Shown here: positions 6,294-10,873 of the stretch, piece by piece
Position numbering within the stretch: position 1 is the first letter of the stretch
Layout: every line of letters starts with the position of its first letter
Source: Spartobacteria bacterium UBA6821
GTDB taxonomy: Bacteria > Verrucomicrobiota > Verrucomicrobiia > Chthoniobacterales > UBA6821
Direction: 5' to 3'
Assembly (NCBI GenBank): GCA_002452515.1
Contig: DKEN01000139.1
Coordinates: forward strand, 4,150 to 15,022
DNA: 10,873 nucleotides
Notes under the pieces: generated by a model
What the model saw: the letters and a program-made list of their open reading frames with translations, nothing else
Database searches by the model: none
What the model was told of the DNA's origin: nothing
Position numbers and translations under genes: made by a program

Positions 6294-8136
6294 TCTTTTC
6301 AAACTGATGCAGGTGTTCAAAACAGCATTTATCATTCCAGTAGCCCTCTGGTTCTTTGTTGGTGCCCTGGTTGCTGATTGCAGAGCGGCGGGAGCCACCT
6401 CGGTAACCGCTGAACTTTCTCGGGCCGAGATCAATGCGGGTGAGATGGCAGAACTGCAGGTGCACGTTTCAGGAGCCGATAATGCCAGGGTGCCGCAGGA
6501 AATTCAGGTCGACGGGTTGCAAATCAGGCTTACCGGCCAGTCAACCCAGGTGCAGATGGTGAATTTCAAAGTCTCCTCCTCAGTCGTGTACAGCTACATC
6601 GTCATGCCGATGAGTACGGGCAAGTTCACGATTCCCTCGATTCCCGTTCGCACCGATTCGGGAACGATGCAGACGGCGCCCCTCTCCTTCACGGTCCTTG
6701 ATTCCAGCGGAGTTGCCGGGCAGACGGGTGCCGGGGGGGGGGCGGTACCAGTGTCACCACAACCGGGAATGCCGGGATTCGCTGCTCCCCGTCAGGTGCC
6801 TCAGGGCAACGCTCCACCGACCGAGGGGAGGATGGCCTTTGGCGAAATCACCACGGCGAAAAAGAAGATTTATGCCGGCGAGATGATTCCGGTGGAGATC
6901 AGCTACTATTTTGATGCCCGCTATCCGGTGCAGATACTGAGCAATCCTGATCTTGCCAGTGAAGGATTGCTTGTGGAGCGATTTCCCGATCCTAAACAGA
7001 GTCGTGAGGATCGTGATGGAATCACCTACAATATCCTTACCTTTCACACGTTGCTTTCAGCGGTGAAACCCGGCTCCATTGATGTTCCGCCCGTCAAACT
7101 AAAGACCCAGATCCAGATGCCGGGTGCGGTGCCCCCAGGTTTCGACAACCCTGTGTTCCAGCAGATGCTTGGTGGGCAGAATCCCTTCACTCAAACCCGG
7201 GAACTGATGGTCAAGACGCCCTCCCTCCATTTTGATATCCTCCCTCTTCCGAAGGAAGGGCGCCCGGCCTCCTTTGCCGGAGCGGTGGGGGAGTTTGATA
7301 GTGATGCCGTTGTAGGGAATCCCAAACCGTTGCCCGGCGACCCTGCCGTACTGACCGTCAAGATCGGGGGGAAGGGAAACTTCCGGGCAATGGGTCCTCC
7401 AATCCTAACTGATTCAGACGGCTGGAGAACCTATCCTCCGGCTGACAAAATCGACAGCTCCGACGCCCTTTCCTTAGAGGGGGTGAAGTCTTTTGATTTT
7501 ACCCTGATCGCCCAGGAGAAAAAGACGAACTCTCCCGGCAGTGAATTCTCCTACTTTGATCCCACCACGGAAAAGTATGTGACGCTCTCCACCAAGCCGC
7601 TGCCGCTCAAGGCTTCTCCATTATCGGATGTCGTGACACCAACAGCGACGGCGCTCTCCACTCCGGTACAGCCTTCGCAGGGAGTGAATAAAAGCCCTGC
7701 GGTCACGGCCAACAGCAACGATGGTGAACCCCTTTCCTCATTCACCGTTCGTTCTTGGAAAACGCCGGTGCAGCGCGCGGAGTTTCTGATCGGCTCGCTT
7801 GCGATGCTTCTCGCTGCCGTTTCCCTCGGAGGCATCCTTCACTTCCGTGATCTTCAGACACGGCAGGGATCGGTCGCGGAACAGCGCCGAAGATTGACGG
7901 CGCTCTGGGCCTCGCTCAACTCGGGAACGCTCGATGCTGCCTCTACCTATGATGCTGCCATTGAGTATGCAACCCTGCTGGGCGTGTCGGAGAGCGATGA
8001 GGTGATCCTTTGGATCACGGCCCGCCGAGACGTTCTCAAGTACGGAGTGGGTGGATCTGTACTGCTTGGGAGTGATGAACGGTCCAAACTGCTGGAGACA
8101 CTCGGGAAGATTTCTTCCAACAAAGCCTCATCATGA
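6283..8136 (+). CDS. batD: BatD-type exported protein with C-terminal membrane anchor
   Basis: BatD proteins are large, mostly beta-sandwich periplasmic proteins of the aerotolerance cluster. From ATG 6283 the product has 617 residues: a hydrophobic signal sequence (about 11-31, FIIPVALWFFVGALVA) with likely cleavage near CRA-AGA, a first beta-rich domain opening with TAELSRAEINAGEMAELQVHV, a Gly/Pro-rich linker (about 147-175), a second beta-rich region, one membrane segment near 500-521 (FLIGSLAMLLAAVSLGGIL) and a cytoplasmic tail of about 95 residues. The opening domain and overall architecture match BatD. Start is uncertain: ATG 6283 overlaps the upstream stop by 11 bp, ATG 6307 gives a tidier signal peptide, and ATG 6241 is possible but adds a charged N-terminus. 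It joins batE by an ATGA overlap. A run of ten G lies in the linker. Confidence 0.88.
   Translation: MIGNLFKLMQVFKTAFIIPVALWFFVGALVADCRAAGATSVTAELSRAEINAGEMAELQVHVSGADNARVPQEIQVDGLQIRLTGQSTQVQMVNFKVSSSVVYSYIVMPMSTGKFTIPSIPVRTDSGTMQTAPLSFTVLDSSGVAGQTGAGGGAVPVSPQPGMPGFAAPRQVPQGNAPPTEGRMAFGEITTAKKKIYAGEMIPVEISYYFDARYPVQILSNPDLASEGLLVERFPDPKQSREDRDGITYNILTFHTLLSAVKPGSIDVPPVKLKTQIQMPGAVPPGFDNPVFQQMLGGQNPFTQTRELMVKTPSLHFDILPLPKEGRPASFAGAVGEFDSDAVVGNPKPLPGDPAVLTVKIGGKGNFRAMGPPILTDSDGWRTYPPADKIDSSDALSLEGVKSFDFTLIAQEKKTNSPGSEFSYFDPTTEKYVTLSTKPLPLKASPLSDVVTPTATALSTPVQPSQGVNKSPAVTANSNDGEPLSSFTVRSWKTPVQRAEFLIGSLAMLLAAVSLGGILHFRDLQTRQGSVAEQRRRLTALWASLNSGTLDAASTYDAAIEYATLLGVSESDEVILWITARRDVLKYGVGGSVLLGSDERSKLLETLGKISSNKASS
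6733..6742 (+). repeat. G10 homopolymer within batD
   Basis: Ten consecutive G residues encode Gly-Gly-Gly and the first base of an Ala codon (residues about 151-154) in the Gly/Pro-rich linker. The frame is intact on both sides at this length. A change of one or two bases would frameshift and remove the second half of BatD including the membrane anchor. Confidence 0.9.
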
Positions 8137-8912
8137 AAAGACGATTTTATCATCTGCTTCTGATTATCGGAATTTCGTTCCAGGGGGCATTACACGCATC
8201 CATCCCCGATGGGCTGAACTCCGCCAACCAGTCGCTTTCAGCCGGTCACCCGGCGGAGGCTCTGACGGCTTATCAGTCGGTTCTTTCCTCTCCTGATTTC
8301 TCAAATGTCAGCGCGCCTGAGATCTGGTACAACCGTGGGCTTGCCGAAGAAAAGAGCGGTGATTCCTTGGCTGCCTCCCTCTCCTATCGTCGCGCCCTGT
8401 TGCTTGATCCCACACTGACTCCAGCACGCACCCACCTCACCTCAGTGCTGACTCTCCTTGGAATTTCCGAGGCTACCCCTTGGAGTGGCCCTCTTTTCAT
8501 AAGGTTCCATCCTGATCTGCTCGTTCTCGGAGGTGCGGTGCTCGGATGGCTTGGTGCGCTGGCCCTTGTCGTCCTCGTGTTCTCAGGTCGCTACCGGAAG
8601 AATAAACGCCCCGGTTTGATTGGACTGGCATTGGCAGCCCTAATCTTTGGACACGCTCTTTCCCTTCTCGGAGCTTGGGCCGATCCCCGTCGTCTTGCAG
8701 GTGATCAAGCCATTGTTTCCGGAAAGGGAGAGCAGACACTTCGCGACACGCCTGCTGACAGTGCCCAGGCGGAGGGAACACTTGCACCGGGTTCCCTCAT
8801 CACTATCCTCTCGCGCAACGGGGCCTGGTGGAAAATCTCCAGCGGTCCCAAGACAGGATGGATTCCTTCAACCGCCATTACCACTTTGCTGCCTCCTGCT
8901 GCTGGATCCTGA
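8133..8912 (+). CDS. batE: BatE-type TPR protein with membrane segments and SH3-like domain
   Basis: The 259-residue product begins with a signal sequence (1-22, ending ALHA), followed by two TPR-like units (about 28-100; NSANQSLSAGHPAEALTAYQ, then IWYNRGLAEEKSGDSLAASLSYRRALLLDP). Two membrane segments follow at about 128-151 and 161-182. A C-terminal region (about 188-254) resembles a bacterial SH3 domain, with a GTLAPGSLITIL strand, GAWWKI and the GWIPSTAI ending typical of that fold. This TPR-TM-SH3 order is the BatE architecture. The signal sequence and membrane segments would put both the TPR and SH3 parts in the periplasm. The start is fixed by the ATGA overlap with the batD stop. The 3' end overlaps the next gene by about 55 bp. 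Name assigned by architecture and position. Confidence 0.87.
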   Translation: MKRRFYHLLLIIGISFQGALHASIPDGLNSANQSLSAGHPAEALTAYQSVLSSPDFSNVSAPEIWYNRGLAEEKSGDSLAASLSYRRALLLDPTLTPARTHLTSVLTLLGISEATPWSGPLFIRFHPDLLVLGGAVLGWLGALALVVLVFSGRYRKNKRPGLIGLALAALIFGHALSLLGAWADPRRLAGDQAIVSGKGEQTLRDTPADSAQAEGTLAPGSLITILSRNGAWWKISSGPKTGWIPSTAITTLLPPAAGS

Positions 8913-9730
8913 TCCTCTGCCTGGTATCCTCTCTCGTTCGCGGGACGACAGATGCTTATGCTCCTTGGGATGCCACGCTGACTCCTGGGGCTAAGGTTCC
9001 CTTTCCGAAGATTGCTCCGTTTGATGCCGAGTATCGGTTTGGTTGGGAGGGGTTGTCTGCTGGTGGGGCCACGGTGCATGTCGTCTCCCGGGATGGAGGT
9101 AGACTGTTCATCTTGGGACAGGGAGGACCGAACGCCTGGATCCGCAAACTCTGGAATTACCAGGCGCTCTATGTCGGGGAATCGGGTGGAAACGGAGAAG
9201 TGCCTTCCTGGTTTCGCATGGATGAAAGTGTGTCGCGGGGCGATTTGCTGAGTGAAGCCTACTTCAAGGGGGAGAGCTTCACAGATTGTCACCGCGGGGT
9301 GAACGAGGCAAAGCCATGGGAGCAAATCGAACTTCACGGAGTTCGGGATCTGTTTTCAGCAATGCTCTTTGTCCGGAGTCAGCCTCTCAAAAATGGAGAT
9401 TGCTTGAGGCTGGCTGTTTTTCCCGATCGTAGTCCCTATCTGGTGGACCTCACGGTTGTCGGACGCGACACCCTGACCCTGATGGGAAAGCAAATTCCGG
9501 CGATTCGTTTTAACATCCGCATTCAGACCATCGAGACTCACGGCGAGCACAAGGGGAGCCTGGCTCCGCATCGGAAATTTCATTCCGGACGCATCTGGAT
9601 GTCCGACGATGTGGAGCGACTGCCGATCCGTGCCGAAGTGGATCTCTTTGTGGGCCGTGTCTTTGCGGAGATGATAACTTTGAATCCTGCTTTCAACTCT
9701 TTCACAAAAGAAAAAGCGCCGGGCCATTGA
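8858..9730 (+). CDS. Exported DUF3108-like protein at the end of the Bat operon
   Basis: The 290-residue product has a signal sequence (hydrophobic core about 10-27, WILILCLVSSLV, cleavage perhaps after LVRG) and a beta-rich domain. The opening APFDAEYRFGWEGLSAGGATVHV resembles DUF3108 proteins, which begin with a Y-x-x-x-W-x-G-x-x-x-G pattern and end with strands of the type seen here (HSGRIWMSDDVERLPIRAEVDLFVGRVFAEM). No catalytic site is evident. No ATG or GTG lies between the batE stop and the mature domain, so the start must be inside batE. ATG 8858, preceded by AGACAGG, gives a good signal peptide and a 55-bp overlap; ATG 8828 is an alternative. The overlap suggests coupling to batE. 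The stop falls in the loop of the terminator hairpin. It is not a standard bat gene; its job is unknown. The family call is moderately sure. Confidence 0.75.
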   Translation: MDSFNRHYHFAASCCWILILCLVSSLVRGTTDAYAPWDATLTPGAKVPFPKIAPFDAEYRFGWEGLSAGGATVHVVSRDGGRLFILGQGGPNAWIRKLWNYQALYVGESGGNGEVPSWFRMDESVSRGDLLSEAYFKGESFTDCHRGVNEAKPWEQIELHGVRDLFSAMLFVRSQPLKNGDCLRLAVFPDRSPYLVDLTVVGRDTLTLMGKQIPAIRFNIRIQTIETHGEHKGSLAPHRKFHSGRIWMSDDVERLPIRAEVDLFVGRVFAEMITLNPAFNSFTKEKAPGH

Positions 9731-9744
9731 CGACCCAGCGCTTT
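9713..9744. terminator. Terminator hairpin between convergent genes, best suited to pckG
   Basis: AAAGCGC (9713-9719) pairs with GCGCTTT (9738-9744). After a C/A mismatch, GGG (9721-9723) pairs with CCC (9734-9736) around a 10-nt loop. Read on the minus strand, the hairpin is followed by TTTTTCTTTT (complement of 9703-9712 region), a good intrinsic terminator for pckG about 20 bp after its stop. Read on the plus strand it is followed only by TTTATG, so it would be weaker for the Bat operon. It overlaps the last codons and stop of the DUF3108-like gene. Confidence 0.8.
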
Positions 9745-9763
9745 ATGAGGGGGGATTACTCGA

Positions 9764-10873
9764 CTAAAGTCTGCTGATGAGTAACTCGCGCTGGAAGATG
9801 AGTTCCTTCGGAAGCTGGCTGTAGAGTTTGAGGAAGAGTTCATCCTGCATGACGAGTTCACGGTGCCACTCGGTGCGGTCGATCTTCTGAACCTCGTCGA
9901 ACTTTTCCTTGGTCATCGAGTTCTCGATGCCACGCATGTCGATGTCCTGGTATTCAGGAACCCATCCGATGGAGGTTTCGATGGCGTGGGCACCAAACTT
10001 GGAACGCTCCACGATCCACTTGAGAACGCGCATGTTGTCTCCAAATCCGGGCCAGAGGAATTTGCCCTCGGGGCTCTTGCGGAACCAATTCACATGGAAG
10101 ACACGGGGCAGGTGCTTGACTAGATGGCGCATTTCCAGCCAATGGGAGAAGTAATCGCCCATGTTGTAGCCGCAGAAGGGAAGCATCGCCATCGGATCAC
10201 GGCGAACCTGACCGATGGTGCCTGCAGCGGCGGCGGTCATTTCCGAACCAACGGTAGCTCCGAGATAGACCCCATGCACCCAGTTGAAGGCCTGGAAGAT
10301 GAGAGGCATCGTGGTGGCGCGACGTCCACCGAAGACCACAGCGCTGATCGGAACACCTGCGGGATTTTCCCAATCGGGATCGATGATAGGACAGTTTCTG
10401 GCCGGTGCCGTGAAGCGGCTGTTGGGATGGCTGGTAAGAACAGGCTTGCCATCGGCATCCTTGGTCCCAGGTGTCCAGTCCTTGCCCTTCCAGTCAATCA
10501 GGTGCTTGGGTGTCTCCTTGGTCATGCCCTCCCACCAGACATCGCCGTCGTCAGTCAGAGCGACATTGGTGAAAATAGTGTCCGTGCGGATGGAATCCAT
10601 CGCCATCGGATTACTGTCATAGGAGGTTCCTGGTGCCACGCCGAAGAATCCGGCCTCGGGATTGATGGCGCGCAACTGGCCGTATGCGTCGGGCCTGATC
10701 CAGGCAATGTCGTCGCCTACCGTCGTCACCTTCCAGCCCTTGAAGGCCGGCGGTGGAACCATCATGGCAAAATTGGTCTTGCCGCACGCCGAAGGAAACG
10801 CCGCGGCGACGTAAGTCTTCTCGCCCTGCGGCGACTCCACGCCGAGGATCAGCATGTGCTCGGCCATCCAGCC
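9764..10873 (-). CDS. pckG: Phosphoenolpyruvate carboxykinase (GTP), C-terminal part (5' end outside window)
   Basis: GTP-dependent PEPCK converts oxaloacetate and GTP to phosphoenolpyruvate, CO2 and GDP. It is a cytoplasmic enzyme of gluconeogenesis and of anaplerotic control. The frame is open from the right edge to TAG at 9764-9766, giving 369 visible residues of an enzyme usually near 600. Motifs diagnostic of the GTP class are the P-loop FPSACGKTN (visible residues 26-34) with its reactive cysteine, the metal-binding block [33 protein letters not shown], and the nucleotide-pocket block [20 protein letters not shown]. These differ clearly from the ATP-dependent PckA family. No frameshift or missing key residue is seen. 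It is convergent with the Bat operon and has its own terminator; its promoter lies outside the window. There is no sign of a functional link with the Bat genes. Confidence 0.97.
   Translation of the reverse strand, partial: GWMAEHMLILGVESPQGEKTYVAAAFPSACGKTNFAMMVPPPAFKGWKVTTVGDDIAWIRPDAYGQLRAINPEAGFFGVAPGTSYDSNPMAMDSIRTDTIFTNVALTDDGDVWWEGMTKETPKHLIDWKGKDWTPGTKDADGKPVLTSHPNSRFTAPARNCPIIDPDWENPAGVPISAVVFGGRRATTMPLIFQAFNWVHGVYLGATVGSEMTAAAAGTIGQVRRDPMAMLPFCGYNMGDYFSHWLEMRHLVKHLPRVFHVNWFRKSPEGKFLWPGFGDNMRVLKWIVERSKFGAHAIETSIGWVPEYQDIDMRGIENSMTKEKFDEVQKIDRTEWHRELVMQDELFLKLYSQLPKELIFQRELLISRL

Overview
The window is a compact bacterial chromosome segment of moderately high GC. Eight genes run left to right and one runs right to left at the right edge. 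I see no mobile elements, CRISPR array, tRNA or rRNA. A MoxR-Bat cluster beside purK, a GTP-dependent PEP carboxykinase, and starts that mostly lack a Shine-Dalgarno sequence would fit the Planctomycetes-Verrucomicrobia-Chlamydiae group, most likely Verrucomicrobiota. This is a judgement from gene content and protein style; no taxonomic marker is present.

Layout. (1) Positions 1-522 hold the 3' part of purK (purine biosynthesis). (2) A 113-bp gap (523-635) follows. (3) Positions 636-9730 hold a tightly packed, apparently single operon of the Bat (Bacteroides aerotolerance) type: MoxR AAA+ ATPase; DUF58 protein with a VWA-like domain; small one-pass membrane protein resembling DUF4381; BatA (VWA, membrane); BatB fused to BatC (VWA plus TPR plus a long Lys/Asp/Gln-rich tract); BatD (large exported protein with one C-terminal membrane anchor); BatE (TPR, two membrane segments, SH3-like domain); and a secreted DUF3108-like protein. 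From the DUF58 gene onward, adjacent genes are at most 17 bp apart or overlap (4, 11, 4 and about 55 bp). (4) A hairpin at 9713-9744 lies between the convergent genes and overlaps the last codons of the DUF3108-like gene. (5) Positions 9764-10873, minus strand, hold the C-terminal part of GTP-dependent PEP carboxykinase (pckG), whose start lies outside the window.

How the genes work together. In the known MoxR/VWA pattern, a MoxR ATPase acts as a chaperone-like remodeller on VWA proteins. Here three VWA-type proteins (DUF58, BatA, BatB) are encoded next to it; BatA and BatB keep intact MIDAS metal-binding motifs. BatB/C, BatD and BatE would place VWA, TPR and SH3-like interaction modules on the periplasmic side of the inner membrane. 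The cluster has been linked to aerotolerance and envelope stress in Bacteroides, Leptospira and Francisella, but its biochemical role is unresolved.

This is a recognisable system rather than a wholly new one. The parts most worth a second look are the BatB-BatC fusion with its GATC-dense Asp-Gln repeat tract, the G10 homopolymer inside batD, the DUF3108-like gene overlapping batE, and the terminator embedded in a coding sequence.
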